Positions 45,020 through 54,731 of a stretch of 64,000 nucleotides of DNA are shown in pieces. The stretch comes from Sedimentibacter sp. zth1. Its GTDB lineage: Bacteria; Bacillota; Clostridia; Tissierellales; Sedimentibacteraceae. The notes under the pieces were generated by a model that was not told the DNA's origin, searched no databases, and was given only the letters and a program-made list of their open reading frames with translations. Made by a program: the position numbers and the translations under genes. Within the stretch, counting starts at the first letter, position 1. Each line of letters begins with the position of its first letter. The stretch is from NCBI RefSeq assembly GCF_017352195.1, contig NZ_CP071445.1:682001-746000 (forward strand), read 5' to 3'.

Positions 45020-45217
45020 TTTTCTTAACCTCCATAATAATTCATTAATAGTATTTGAATACTACTAAGACAGGAGAAAAACACTAAATATTTAAAGTAG
45101 TAGCATGTACAGACAATTGCTAATTATATACTGCCTACTAAATATATCTGTCGTGCTCCCACCACTGCCTGGTTCCATGCCGCTCACCTCTCTTTTAATC
45201 TAAAATAATATTATAAC
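45020..45217 (-). ncRNA. Structured leader RNA of mgtE (unassigned class)
   Basis: About 200-base leader with an unusually GC-rich 5' part for this genome. Helices on the minus strand: GCAUG (45180-45176) with CAUGC (45107-45103); ACAGA (45151-45147) with UCUGU (45113-45109); hairpin ACCA/UGGU with loop GGCAG; hairpin UAUAU/AUAUA whose loop contains UAGUAGGCAG. CUACUA (45103-45098) can pair with UAGUAG in that loop (pseudoknot) or with UAGUAG at 45067-45062. I could not match it to the M-box or another class I know; regulation by metal is inferred from the gene it precedes. Confidence 0.55.
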
Positions 45218-45435
45218 CCATGTATTATATCATATTATCATATAATTAAAAAGTCTTTAAAGTAGTTTGTTTGTTTTTTCCTTTATTAGTATATGAAAAA
45301 AACTTTTATTTACTAAATATATTATGTATATTTCTTTTTTTGTTAAGTGAAAAAGTAAAATCCAGAGCAAACAGTCTACTCTAAAAACATCAAAACTCTA
45401 TAAACACGTTGAAATCAACAAATTTATGGCATAAA
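45218..45435. other. AT-rich spacer upstream of the mgtE leader
   Basis: It contains the mgtE promoter (45224-45252) at one end. The remainder has no convincing frame, repeat or RNA structure. Confidence 0.5.
45224..45252 (-). promoter_or_regulatory. mgtE promoter
   Basis: Extended -10 on the minus strand, TGATATAAT (45232-45224); the -35 region (TTTTTA at 17-bp spacing) is weak. Confidence 0.55.
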
Positions 45436-45437
45436 AA

Positions 45438-45478
45438 AACTCCAACTTCAATACTTAATTGTATCAAAGTTGGAATAC
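45438..45478 (-). terminator. Terminator of the lipoprotein gene
   Basis: Minus strand TTCCAACTT ... AAGTTGGAG with an inner ATAC/GTAT pairing, followed by seven T. It lies about 90 bp after the stop. Confidence 0.75.
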
Positions 45479-45567
45479 ACTTTTGAAAACAAACGCTACG
45501 AATAATACAATGCGCACCCCTACTGACTTAAGGGTGTGCAAAACTGTTCAGGTGTGTGCAATTTCAC

Positions 45568-47562
45568 CTACCTACATGCTTCTACATCTGCACCTAACGT
45601 ATATGGATTTCCATTTTCATCATATTGATAAGAAAAAAGTACCCTATCACCAATATCAACATTGCGTAAAGATTTTGCATTATCTATAATTTTTATGTTT
45701 AATACATTACCTTCATCGTTTTTGATAGTAATTATGTAATCTTCTGAGATATCAATAACTTCACCATAGTCAACTATGATTTGTTCATCTTCATTCGCAT
45801 CACTGATATTATCCTCAACAGGTGGATCTGATGTAGTGTATACATCATCGGAATCTTTAGTAATATCACTACATACATGATATAAGTTGTCATCAAAATT
45901 ATAAAGCAACAAACAAGTTACTTTGTCATCAACATTTATGTTTGTATTACTTAATGCAACATCATCATCAATTTTTATTGTATATTCCAATTCACTATTA
46001 GTATCCTTTATAACGAAAATGTCAACTGACTTCTTTTCTATTACCTTTGCTTGGATAAATATTTTACCATAACGATTAGAAGCCTGCTTAAAAAGTTCAG
46101 AAGTAGAAACATGTGAACTATTAAATCGATTAATTAGTTTTTGCATATCATTATAGTAGGTATCATAAGAAAAGCTTATTAACTCTATGCTTAAAGGATT
46201 ACACTTTTTTAGCTCCTTATTGATAGCTTCAAGATAAACTTCAAAACCATCCCTGAAATTATTATCTTTAGTGGCAAAGCCCCATTTTTTCCATTCTACT
46301 TCAAATAAATGATAGTAGTATAATTCATTAATTAATTCATCCCTAAAAGAATTTAATGATGGATCAATTATACTATTATTATAGCACTTTTTATAATAAT
46401 CTAGATATAACTGATAAGCCTCTAGAAAATGATTTAATATTTGTTCCGACCAACATACCTCTGGCATATGAGATTCTCTATCATTTATAGTACATTGCTC
46501 GTTATTATAGTTATAAGGTGCACACAAATAGGATGACCCTTTTTCGTATGAATCTGTATCTAACAAAGTTAAACTCTCTAAAATCAATAAATCATTGCTA
46601 TTTAACACTTTTATAGGAAATTCTAAAAAAATTGAATTATATTTTCCGTACGGATTTAGAATGAATAATGCAGGGTCAGCTGTATCATGTCCACATGACA
46701 TACGTATATCATAACTTATCCCTTTATTTATAGGTTCAGGTAAAATAAATAAACAATCCTTTAGAGTACTTCCGCTTAAAGAAATGGTATGATTTGATTC
46801 TTCTTTAAATTGTTCTCTATAATTCTCAAATATTCCTTTCATGCTATCTAATTCTTCTCTATTAAAGTATATTTTTACCTCGTATTCTGAATCTAATTCA
46901 TTTATTATCTCTACATTATCACCTTGTACAAGATTAAAAATATTTGGAGATACACTGCTACTATTATTCGCTAATTTTAAATCACAATTGTAATTAATTA
47001 CTGCATATTTTTTACCATCATCTTTATTTTTGGATAAAATTAAACTTTTTGATTCCCTTGAAATGAAAGAATTAACATTTAATGATACATTAGTGTCTGA
47101 ATATCCCAATGTAAAAAACAACATCTGAGACTCGTTCAAAGAACTACCGTCCTTAGCTTTTAGTTCCTTTGGAAGATAAAACGCATTAATACCATAATTA
47201 TAATATTGCTCTGTAGCATATATTTCAATATAATTATCCTGTATTTTATAATAAAAATATCTATGCTCACTTGAATCTGGTTCTTTTGTTATAGCTAAAA
47301 AGATACCTGAATTTATATTTCCAAGTATATAATCGTCATCAACTAAGGGCTTGTTAAAATAAATTTTTAAAGTAGGCTGAAATAATTTTACAGGGATATC
47401 ATTTCTCAAAAGACAATAGCCACCAGGTGCATATACTTCTGTAATCTCTAAACCACCTTTTAAATCCGTATAATTATTAGGACTATGATGGTGGTCACTA
47501 TCGCAACCACCACATAGAAACATGCAACCTACTATTAAAATTAAGCAAAATCCTTTTCTCAT
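45568..47562 (-). CDS. Large predicted lipoprotein of unknown function
   Basis: A 664-residue exported protein I do not recognise. A signal peptide (residues 1-19) ends at LCGGC, a near-lipobox with Cys in place of the usual Leu at -3, followed by a His-rich stretch. Residues about 40-150 resemble a bacterial Ig-like (Big_5-type) domain with KIYFNKPL. The middle (about 350-470) is helical and Tyr-rich. The C-terminus holds two short beta-barrel-like repeats (KVIEKKSVDIFVIKD and GEVIDISEDYIITIKND). ATG 47562 follows GGAGTGAG. It is monocistronic, with no neighbours that explain it. Confidence 0.7.
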   Translation of the reverse strand: MRKGFCLILIVGCMFLCGGCDSDHHHSPNNYTDLKGGLEITEVYAPGGYCLLRNDIPVKLFQPTLKIYFNKPLVDDDYILGNINSGIFLAITKEPDSSEHRYFYYKIQDNYIEIYATEQYYNYGINAFYLPKELKAKDGSSLNESQMLFFTLGYSDTNVSLNVNSFISRESKSLILSKNKDDGKKYAVINYNCDLKLANNSSSVSPNIFNLVQGDNVEIINELDSEYEVKIYFNREELDSMKGIFENYREQFKEESNHTISLSGSTLKDCLFILPEPINKGISYDIRMSCGHDTADPALFILNPYGKYNSIFLEFPIKVLNSNDLLILESLTLLDTDSYEKGSSYLCAPYNYNNEQCTINDRESHMPEVCWSEQILNHFLEAYQLYLDYYKKCYNNSIIDPSLNSFRDELINELYYYHLFEVEWKKWGFATKDNNFRDGFEVYLEAINKELKKCNPLSIELISFSYDTYYNDMQKLINRFNSSHVSTSELFKQASNRYGKIFIQAKVIEKKSVDIFVIKDTNSELEYTIKIDDDVALSNTNINVDDKVTCLLLYNFDDNLYHVCSDITKDSDDVYTTSDPPVEDNISDANEDEQIIVDYGEVIDISEDYIITIKNDEGNVLNIKIIDNAKSLRNVDIGDRVLFSYQYDENGNPYTLGADVEACR

Positions 47563-47817
47563 AGAAAAGCTCACTCCTATTATTTGGTAATGTCTAGTAA
47601 ACACCCCACTTTATTATTTCTACAGTAAATTTATATTTTGCAGATTTTTGCAATGCACTATAATAGATGTTTTAGTTTAGACTTATAACATATACACTTG
47701 ATGCTAAGTTAAATTAGATATTAACTCAATATACAAGCGATATATTTTTATGCATATTCTATGCAATATTCAATATCTACTTACCAAACTAGAATTTAGT
47801 TTAGCACTTTACTTTCT

Positions 47818-48615
47818 TTACTTTTTACATATGTATAACAAATGATTACTCATACCAAGAAATTCAGGCTTTTCACATATATACAAATGATATTTGATAT
47901 ATTGATTATAGCTTTCCTCATCCATCTCATTTATTTTATCAGTAAGCAGTTCGCTAGCACCATCAGAAGCTATAATTTTTTCTATATGCATACTGGCTTT
48001 ATTTAACATACACTTAGATTCGTCAACTGTAAAAAATATAAACGGGAAGTTATCTAATTTCATTGTTTTATGGTTATAATTATGTTCTTTAAAATAAGTA
48101 TTACACCTATAAAACTCTGTTAAAAAAATCATATCATGATTTATAAAAGCTACAAAAATTGTTCCATCTTTTTTACAAACTCTCATTGCCTCTTTTATGC
48201 ATTTTTGTCTATCGCATTCTTTTTCTAAATGGTATAAAGGACCAAATAAAAGTACTATGTCAAAAGTATTATCATCAAATACTGATAAATCTATTGCATT
48301 ACCTTGTCTTAAGTCTACTTTAAGATTAGGAGTAATCTTCTTTTTAAATGCTTCTATATTTGCATCCGCAAGCTCAACAGATGTTACATCATAACCTTTA
48401 GCTGCATAATGCAGGCTATATTCACCTGCACCAGCACCGATATCCAAAATTCTATCACCATATTTTAAATATTTATCAATATAGCTTGTAGTAGTAATAA
48501 ACTCTATTCTTGCTGCTTTACACCAGTTTAGTCTACTATCCTCATTAAACCAATTATAAACAGCATTTACTCTCTCAGTCTCATTTTTCATTTCTCTTAT
48601 TTTTTCTATTTCCAT
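47818..48615 (-). CDS. Class I SAM-dependent methyltransferase
   Basis: A 265-residue Rossmann-fold methyltransferase. Motif I ILDIGAGAGEYSLHYA near residue 58, acidic motif II VTSVELAD, motif III GNAIDLSVF and motif IV FDIVLLFGPLYHL. The form resembles ubiE/biotin-synthesis-type small-molecule methyltransferases, but the substrate is not evident. The start has GCAGGTGATT. It begins 20 bp after the phosphodiesterase-like gene, so the two may form an operon. Confidence 0.85.
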   Translation of the reverse strand: MEIEKIREMKNETERVNAVYNWFNEDSRLNWCKAARIEFITTTSYIDKYLKYGDRILDIGAGAGEYSLHYAAKGYDVTSVELADANIEAFKKKITPNLKVDLRQGNAIDLSVFDDNTFDIVLLFGPLYHLEKECDRQKCIKEAMRVCKKDGTIFVAFINHDMIFLTEFYRCNTYFKEHNYNHKTMKLDNFPFIFFTVDESKCMLNKASMHIEKIIASDGASELLTDKINEMDEESYNQYIKYHLYICEKPEFLGMSNHLLYICKK

Positions 48616-48635
48616 TTAAATCACCTGCTTTTAAT

Positions 48636-49736
48636 TTATTTGCATTCAATAGCAATCAGTGGAACCATCATCTCTTCTTCTGTTAATCCTGCATGTGCAC
48701 CTTTAAAATGATTAGTTTCTTGATATGAATTAAATAATGTAATATTATTAATTGCAATAGCTAAATAATCACCAATAAAATCTTCAGTTTTTCTATGTGC
48801 AGAACCTTCTCCAAATAATTTCATATCCATTACCTTTTGATGCTTCAGAAGTAAAAAATCATTTTTAAAATTTTTATTAAATTCTTCTTCAAATTGATTA
48901 TGCATTCCTTCTTTTATAAAAAAAGATATTGCTCTTGATTCAACCGATGGTAGAAATTTTAATGTTTTTAATAGTTTTGGATAGTCTAAAATACATTTAC
49001 CTTTAATATCAATATGTCCATGGTCCGCTGTGACAATTATTAATGTATTTTTCAACTTATTACTTAGCTTCTCTACCGACTTATTTATTCTTATAAACCA
49101 TACTTTAACATCATCATTATCTGTTCCAAGCTCATGCATACTTGAATCTGGCTCGTTCCAGTAGGTATATATATAATTATTTTGACTTGTGCTGCCTATA
49201 TTCTCTATCTCTTCAAACAATTCATCAAAACTGTCAATTATGTTAGTTCCAAACTGTGAAACAGAAAATGCATTTGCAGTACCTCTATTATTTATCCTAT
49301 TAACTATGCTTTCATATGGAATTATTTTGTTTGCAACATTAAAATGTTTAAATTCTACATTATCATCGTTTGTATTAACGAATATATTAATATTGTCATT
49401 AATTTCATCAAAATGAAGGCTCCATCCAAGCCACCCATGTTCTTTTGGCGACAATCCACTATACAGTGTTGTTGTTGCAGCAGTAGTAGTTGGAGGAAAT
49501 ACAGATGAAATATTTTTTACTTTATGCTTAATCAAAAAACTGTCTTTATCAAGCATCTTATTTATATTATAGCTACCCATTCCATCAAAAATCATTAAAA
49601 TTACATTATCATAGTTTTTCAGAAGCAAATCATCTATTTCTTTAATTGTTTTGTGATGATATTCTAAATTGTAGTGTTTTAAAATAGAATTTGATAAGCT
49701 TAAAATACTATCGTCATAATCCGGATACTTTATCAT
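48636..49736 (-). CDS. Alkaline phosphatase superfamily phosphodiesterase/pyrophosphatase
   Basis: A 366-residue cytosolic member of the type I phosphodiesterase/nucleotide pyrophosphatase family. Metal and nucleophile motifs: MIFDGMGSY, PPTTTAATTTLYSGL with nucleophile Thr, VTADHGHID, and HAGLTEEEMMVPL. No signal peptide. Three near-by ATGs exist; 49736 has the best spacing to AAGGA, while 49745 or 49742 are possible. Substrate unknown. Probably cotranscribed with the methyltransferase. Confidence 0.85.
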   Translation of the reverse strand: MIKYPDYDDSILSLSNSILKHYNLEYHHKTIKEIDDLLLKNYDNVILMIFDGMGSYNINKMLDKDSFLIKHKVKNISSVFPPTTTAATTTLYSGLSPKEHGWLGWSLHFDEINDNINIFVNTNDDNVEFKHFNVANKIIPYESIVNRINNRGTANAFSVSQFGTNIIDSFDELFEEIENIGSTSQNNYIYTYWNEPDSSMHELGTDNDDVKVWFIRINKSVEKLSNKLKNTLIIVTADHGHIDIKGKCILDYPKLLKTLKFLPSVESRAISFFIKEGMHNQFEEEFNKNFKNDFLLLKHQKVMDMKLFGEGSAHRKTEDFIGDYLAIAINNITLFNSYQETNHFKGAHAGLTEEEMMVPLIAIECK

Positions 49737-49918
49737 TTTCATCATCCTTTGCTATTATAATTTTTGTTTTTAAGACAAATTTTCGGAGCAATTCTTTCAA
49801 ACATATTGCACCTCACAATAAAATTAACATATTATACCCTATAAGATAATATTAAACAAGTATTTTTGTAAAATTTTACATGAATTATGGGGAATAAGAA
49901 TATTATAGGAGGGATATT

Positions 49919-50458
49919 ATGCATGCCTTTAGTGATGCTGAGGTTAGTATTCAGGAATTTGATGAAATACGTGAGGATAAGTCATTTAATTATGAATTGA
50001 TAGATGGTATAGTATGTATGTCATCTAAAACTAATTTGATAGATAAAAGTATATTGATGAATTTGTCTAGTGAAATAAGTTTCTACCTTAAAGGAAAGCC
50101 TTACAGAGTTTTTAGTGATATTGAAGTTGAAATTAATAATAACGTATTCTTCGCAGACATTTGTGTGGTTAAAAATCTTTATGATTTAAATACAAATAGA
50201 CTTAAAGCTATTCCAATAATAATAATTGAAATGCTTAATACTGACAAAACAGTTTTAGAAACTGAGGACAAAATCAACAATTTTAAAAATTTTGGTGTAA
50301 AAGAATACTGGATTCTTAATCCTAAAAATAAATCTATTTATATAGTTAATTTACAAAATGAAACAATGATAAACTATTTTAATAGTATTAATATTAAATC
50401 AGATGTTTTAGTAGATTTCTCCATTTCTATGGAGGAAATATTTGATATGCTTTTGTAG
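49919..50458 (+). CDS. Uma2 family (DUF820) endonuclease-like protein
   Basis: A 179-residue PD-(D/E)XK fold protein. The core is visible: NYELIDGIVCM, SDIEVEINNNVFFADICVV with the Asp, IIIEMLNTDKT with the Glu, KINNFKNFGVKEYWILNP. Uma2 proteins are common and multicopy in cyanobacteria and clostridia; their role is unknown and nuclease activity is inferred from the fold. The start has GGAGGGATATT. It is a single rightward gene among leftward genes. Confidence 0.88.
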   Translation: MHAFSDAEVSIQEFDEIREDKSFNYELIDGIVCMSSKTNLIDKSILMNLSSEISFYLKGKPYRVFSDIEVEINNNVFFADICVVKNLYDLNTNRLKAIPIIIIEMLNTDKTVLETEDKINNFKNFGVKEYWILNPKNKSIYIVNLQNETMINYFNSINIKSDVLVDFSISMEEIFDMLL

Positions 50459-50469
50459 CTATACATATA

Positions 50470-50502
50470 AACCCTTTATCAGTAAAACTGTGATAAAGGG
50501 TT
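50470..50502. terminator. Bidirectional terminator Uma2/dut
   Basis: Perfect 12-bp stem AACCCTTTATCA / TGATAAAGGGTT between two convergent stops. Confidence 0.8.
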
Positions 50503-50511
50503 ATTATTTCA

Positions 50512-50946
50512 TTATTTTATACCTGTGCTTCCTAATCCACCACGATTTTTATTCGACAATTCTTCAGCCTCAATAAATTGTATCTTTGGTTGATTTTCTA
50601 CAATTCTAAATTGACAAATTCTATCATTCTTTTCAATAACAGTATCACGAAGTGCATATGATGGCATATACCACCAGTCTTCAGAACCACAGTACGAATT
50701 ATCTACTATTCCACAATGATTTGTTTGTATAATTCCAAAATTTTTGTATGTACTGCTTCTTGGAACAATATGTGCCTCATACCCATCCGGAAGCTGCATT
50801 GCTACACCTAAATGAACTAATTTAAACTCACCAGCTTTTAACTCAACTCTTTCTGCTGACCTTAAATCTATCCAATCAGATTTTCCATCAATATAATTTA
50901 ATCTCATTATTTCATCGTTCAAATATCTTATTTTTATGTTTTTCAA
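50512..50946 (-). CDS. dut: dUTP diphosphatase
   Basis: A 144-residue trimeric-type dUTPase, hydrolysing dUTP to dUMP and keeping uracil out of DNA. Five motifs are recognisable: DLRSAE (a divergent motif 1), [13 protein letters not shown] with catalytic Asp and Tyr, RICQF, and RGGLGSTG. The start is TTG at 50946 with AGGAGG seven bases upstream. Separated by 46 bp from the M16 peptidase gene upstream. Confidence 0.93.
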   Translation of the reverse strand: MKNIKIRYLNDEIMRLNYIDGKSDWIDLRSAERVELKAGEFKLVHLGVAMQLPDGYEAHIVPRSSTYKNFGIIQTNHCGIVDNSYCGSEDWWYMPSYALRDTVIEKNDRICQFRIVENQPKIQFIEAEELSNKNRGGLGSTGIK

Positions 50947-50992
50947 AATATATCCTCCTAATGTTTATTTCATTATATTTATAAATACAACT

Positions 50993-52258
50993 CTAGTTTA
51001 AAAGATTTTCAAATATGGACTGTAAATTTCTATTTTTCTTTAAATTTCCTGTGTATACTACTGAAATATTTTTCTTGTCGAATATCATATTGCATACTTT
51101 TATTATATCTTCTATCTTTACACTATTTATTTTATTAACTATTTCGTCAGGTGTTGAAATTGTATCATATAATAATTGTCTTCTGCCAACTGATGACATT
51201 CTGCTTGAAGTACTTTCAAGTGCAAGTATGTAGTCACTTTTAATTTGTTGTTTAGCTCTATTAAATTCAGTTAATAATATTCCTGAATTTTTCATTTTCT
51301 CCATTATATCAAGAATTGTCTTAACAGTTTCTTCAAGCTTATCATATGCAAGCCCTGCATAAATACCAAATAATCCTGTTTCAGAATAGTTTGAGGTAAA
51401 AGAATATATTGAATAAACTAATCCTCTCTTCTCCCTTATTTCTTGAAACAATTTTGAGCTCATAGTACCACCAATTATATTATTCATAACTATAAGTGGG
51501 TAATATAAATCATCATGTCTTCCGATTGTTTTATTAGCTAAACAGATATGCAATTGTTCTAAATCTTTATTAACTCCAATAATCTGTCTAGTGTAAGGAC
51601 AATCCAACTTTATGTCTTCAATGTTATTGTTTTCCCACGAACAAAATTTTTCTTCTAACATTTTGATAAGCTTTTCTTCATCAAAACTTCCTGCTACTGA
51701 TATAACAGTTTGTTCAGGAGTATACTGTTTGCTTTTATATTCTAAAACTCTTTCTTTTGTATACGTTTTTAGGTTTTTAGCAGTACCTAATATTGGATTA
51801 GATAAAGGGCTGTCCTTAAATATGATTTCAGAAATCTTATCATGCACTACATCTTCAGGAGAATCTTCATACATTTTAATTTCTTCAATAACAACTGATA
51901 TTTCTTTATCTATTTCTTTTTGCTCAAATTTAGAATTAAAGAACATATCTGATAATATATCAACTGCTTCATTTAAATTTTCATCTAGCACTTTTATATA
52001 AAAGCATGTACAATCTTTACTAGTAAATGCATTTAATTGGCCACCTATATTATCAGTTTCTTCTGCAATTTGATTAGCAGTTCTATTTTCTGTCCCTTTA
52101 AATAGCATATGTTCAATAAAATGCGACATACCATTAGTATCATCAATTTCATTTACTGAACCCACTTTTAACCATATGCCAAATGATACAGATTTTACAT
52201 AGTCTAATTTTTCCGTCATTATTCTTAGCCCATTTTTTAAGGTGTGCTTTTTTATCAT
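50993..52258 (-). CDS. M16 family zinc peptidase (YmxG/MlpA type)
   Basis: A 421-residue inverzincin peptidase. The HxxEH motif HFIEH lies near residue 50 and the third ligand Glu in VVIEEIKMYEDSPEDVVHD about 75 residues later; the C-terminal half is the inactive M16 repeat containing REKRGLVYSIYSF. It normally lies between pnp and dap/ylmC genes in Firmicutes, as here. ATG 52258 follows GGAGGCAAC. The substrate in bacteria is not settled. Confidence 0.93.
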   Translation of the reverse strand: MIKKHTLKNGLRIMTEKLDYVKSVSFGIWLKVGSVNEIDDTNGMSHFIEHMLFKGTENRTANQIAEETDNIGGQLNAFTSKDCTCFYIKVLDENLNEAVDILSDMFFNSKFEQKEIDKEISVVIEEIKMYEDSPEDVVHDKISEIIFKDSPLSNPILGTAKNLKTYTKERVLEYKSKQYTPEQTVISVAGSFDEEKLIKMLEEKFCSWENNNIEDIKLDCPYTRQIIGVNKDLEQLHICLANKTIGRHDDLYYPLIVMNNIIGGTMSSKLFQEIREKRGLVYSIYSFTSNYSETGLFGIYAGLAYDKLEETVKTILDIMEKMKNSGILLTEFNRAKQQIKSDYILALESTSSRMSSVGRRQLLYDTISTPDEIVNKINSVKIEDIIKVCNMIFDKKNISVVYTGNLKKNRNLQSIFENLLN

Positions 52259-52289
52259 GTTGCCTCCTAGTTTGTTCTCATCAAATAAA

Positions 52290-52341
52290 AAAATTAATAT
52301 CAAAGCTAAGTATTAGAAAACATGCGAATGATATTAATTTT
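52290..52341 (-). terminator. Terminator after the small membrane peptide gene
   Basis: Thirteen-base arms AAAATTAATATCA and TGATATTAATTTT with a 26-base loop, followed on the minus strand by TTTTTTT. Confidence 0.7.
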
Positions 52342-52367
52342 GCCTTTAATATTTAGTAATAAACAAT

Positions 52368-52478
52368 TTAAATATAACTGTTTGAACATCTTAACATAAT
52401 TAGAAGTAAAACTATAATAGTCAAAAAAACTATTATAATTATACGTCTTATAAAGAATATATTATTTTTAAAATTCAT
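52368..52478 (-). CDS. Small single-pass membrane peptide (36 residues)
   Basis: A 36-codon frame downstream of pnp. It encodes MNFKNNIFFIRR, a very hydrophobic helix (IIIIVFLTIIVLLLIML), then RCSNSYI. GGGGG is placed six to seven bases before the ATG and the frame is followed by a terminator, so the unit looks real. The binding site is the 3' arm of a hairpin (52485-52515). I know no named homologue; it could be a membrane-associated small protein. Confidence 0.5.
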   Translation of the reverse strand: MNFKNNIFFIRRIIIIVFLTIIVLLLIMLRCSNSYI

Positions 52479-52484
52479 AATAAT

Positions 52485-52515
52485 CCCCCTTTGTAATATT
52501 TATTACAATAAGGGG
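52485..52515 (-). promoter_or_regulatory. Hairpin covering the ribosome binding site of the small peptide
   Basis: Minus strand CCCCTTATTGTAAT pairs with ATTACAAAGGGG around a 4-base loop (small bulge). The GGGG arm is the ribosome binding site of the 36-codon frame. It may also stabilise the pnp 3' end; no T run follows, so it is a poor terminator. Confidence 0.55.
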
Positions 52516-52528
52516 CTATTTATGATTG

Positions 52529-54634
52529 TTATTCTTTAGTACTTTCTTTATCTTTACTTTTTGGTAAAGCATCTTTTCTTGATAAATTAATTCTACCTTG
52601 TGCATCAATTTCAGTTACTTTTACAAGTATTTTATCACCAATTGACAATACATCTTCTACTTTTTTAATTCTCTTATCAGATATTTTAGAGATGTGTAAT
52701 AATCCATCTTTTCCTTCTTCTAATTCAATAAAAGCTCCAAATGTAGTTATTCTAACAACTTTACCTAAGTAAACTTCTCCAACTTCTATTTCTTTAACGA
52801 TTTTTTCAATTATCTTCTTAGCTTTATTTCCGCTTTCTGGATTTTCAGCTGCAATAAATACTGTTCCATCGTCTTGAATATCAATTTTTACGCCAGTTTC
52901 TTCAATTATTTTATTGATAACTTTTCCACCTGCACCAATAATATCTCTAATTTTATCAGGTTTAACCTTCATAATTATTATCTTTGGTGCATACTTAGAT
53001 AATTCTTCTCTTGGCTCTGGTATACAAGCTAACATTTTATCAAGTATGAATAGTCTTCCTATTCTTGCTCTTTCTAGTGCATGTTCAAGTATTTCTTTGT
53101 TTATACCATGAATTTTAATATCCATTTGTATAGCAGTTATACCTTTGCTTGTTCCTGCAACTTTGAAATCCATGTCTCCTAAAAAGTCTTCCATACCTTG
53201 AATATCAGATAATACTGCAACCTTATCTTCTACCTTCATAAGTCCCATTGCGATACCAGCAACTGGTGCTTTTATTGGAACTCCAGCATCCATAAGTGAT
53301 AATGTAGAACCACAAACACTCGCTTGAGATGTTGAACCGTTTGAACTTAATACTTCTGATACAAGTCTTATAGCATAAGGAAATTCATCTTTCGATGGAA
53401 TTACAGGCAATAAAGCTCTTTCTGCTAATGCACCATGACCAATTTCTCTTCTTCCAGGTCCTCTTGAAGGTCTAGCTTCTCCAACACTGTATGATGGGAA
53501 ATTGTAGTGATGCATATATCTTTTTGATTCTTCTTCTGATAAACCATCAAGAATTTGCACATCACTTATTGGTCCTAATGTCGTTATATTCATAACTTGA
53601 GTTTGACCTCTTGTAAATAGTCCTGAACCATGTGGTCTAGGTAATAATCCAACTTCACAAGTAATTTGTCTTATTTCATCTATTTTTCTATTATCAGGTC
53701 TAATTCCTCTTTCAACAATATTTTCCCTTACTTTTTCTTTTATAATCTTGTATGTTGCATCGTCAATATCAGCAACATTTTCAGGATACTTTTCAGAAAA
53801 AACTTCCATAATTTCAGCTTTTAGATTATCTATTTTTTCTTGTCTAGTTAATTTATCTGGCTCAATTATAGCATCATTTATTTTGGATCTAGAATACTCT
53901 ACAATTTCTTCTTGTATACTAGGATCAGCTTTAAATTCATAATATTCAGTTTTTGGCTTTCCTACTTCTTTTTGTATTTCTTCAATAAACACACATATTT
54001 TTTTGATTTCTTCATGTGCAAATAATATTGCTTCTAGCATAGTTTGTTCTGAAACTTCATCTGCTCCAGCTTCAACCATCATTATTGCTTCTTTAGTTCC
54101 AGCTACTGTTAAGTGTAATTTTGATTTTTCTCTTTGTTCGCAATTTGGGTTTATGATGAATTTGTCGTCTATAAGTCCTACTGCAACCGCACCTGTTGGT
54201 CCAGCAAACGGTAAATCAGAAATAGACAATGATATTGATGAACCAATCATACCACAAATTTCCGGTGAATAATCAGTATCCATAGATAATACAGTTACAA
54301 CTACTTGAACATTACTTCTATATCCTTTTGGAAATAAAGGTCTTATAGGCCTATCAATTAAACGTGAAGTTAAAATAGCTTTTTCAGTAGGTCTTCCTTC
54401 TCTTTTTATAAAACCACCTGGAATTTTTCCAGCGGCATAAAGTTTTTCTTCATAATCAACACTAAGTGGGAAAAAGTCAACACCTTCTCTTGGTTCACTA
54501 GAGCCTGCGACATTTGCCATTATTACAGTATCTCCATATTGAACTATACATGAACCTCTAGTTAACTCTGCAATTTTACCTATAGTTACTTTTAGCTCCT
54601 TACCATCAATTATGTATTTAAAAATTCTTTCCAT
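52529..54634 (-). CDS. pnp: Polynucleotide phosphorylase
   Basis: A 701-residue phosphorolytic 3'-5' exoribonuclease. Two RNase PH domains are separated by a helical domain; the second holds the catalytic region [15 protein letters not shown] and the [13 protein letters not shown] Asp motif. C-terminal KH ([12 protein letters not shown]) and S1 ([26 protein letters not shown]) RNA-binding domains are intact. The start has GAGGAGTAA. It lies 97 bp behind rpsO, the conserved arrangement. Confidence 0.98.
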   Translation of the reverse strand: MERIFKYIIDGKELKVTIGKIAELTRGSCIVQYGDTVIMANVAGSSEPREGVDFFPLSVDYEEKLYAAGKIPGGFIKREGRPTEKAILTSRLIDRPIRPLFPKGYRSNVQVVVTVLSMDTDYSPEICGMIGSSISLSISDLPFAGPTGAVAVGLIDDKFIINPNCEQREKSKLHLTVAGTKEAIMMVEAGADEVSEQTMLEAILFAHEEIKKICVFIEEIQKEVGKPKTEYYEFKADPSIQEEIVEYSRSKINDAIIEPDKLTRQEKIDNLKAEIMEVFSEKYPENVADIDDATYKIIKEKVRENIVERGIRPDNRKIDEIRQITCEVGLLPRPHGSGLFTRGQTQVMNITTLGPISDVQILDGLSEEESKRYMHHYNFPSYSVGEARPSRGPGRREIGHGALAERALLPVIPSKDEFPYAIRLVSEVLSSNGSTSQASVCGSTLSLMDAGVPIKAPVAGIAMGLMKVEDKVAVLSDIQGMEDFLGDMDFKVAGTSKGITAIQMDIKIHGINKEILEHALERARIGRLFILDKMLACIPEPREELSKYAPKIIIMKVKPDKIRDIIGAGGKVINKIIEETGVKIDIQDDGTVFIAAENPESGNKAKKIIEKIVKEIEVGEVYLGKVVRITTFGAFIELEEGKDGLLHISKISDKRIKKVEDVLSIGDKILVKVTEIDAQGRINLSRKDALPKSKDKESTKE

Positions 54635-54700
54635 TTACTCCTCCTATATTTTTAGAGTATATTAAATTTTTTACATAATATTTATATCGAATAAACAACA

Positions 54701-54723
54701 GAGCGGGAATTACCTCCCCGCTC
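54701..54723 (-). terminator. Hairpin between rpsO and pnp
   Basis: GAGCGGG pairs with CCCGCTC around a 9-base loop, followed on the minus strand by TGTTGTTT. Likely a partial terminator or RNA-processing site. Confidence 0.6.
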
Positions 54724-54731
54724 CTAAAGTT

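Noticed and set aside
43812-45068. Long + strand frames opposite mgtE
   Set aside because: Low-complexity Ser/Ile/Val-rich translations antisense to a full MgtE; no start signals.
45020-45217. Classic M-box, yybP-ykoY or NiCo riboswitch in the mgtE leader
   Set aside because: Only short matches (for example GGUGAG or GGCAG) were found; the conserved cores and helix order I know for these classes are not present.
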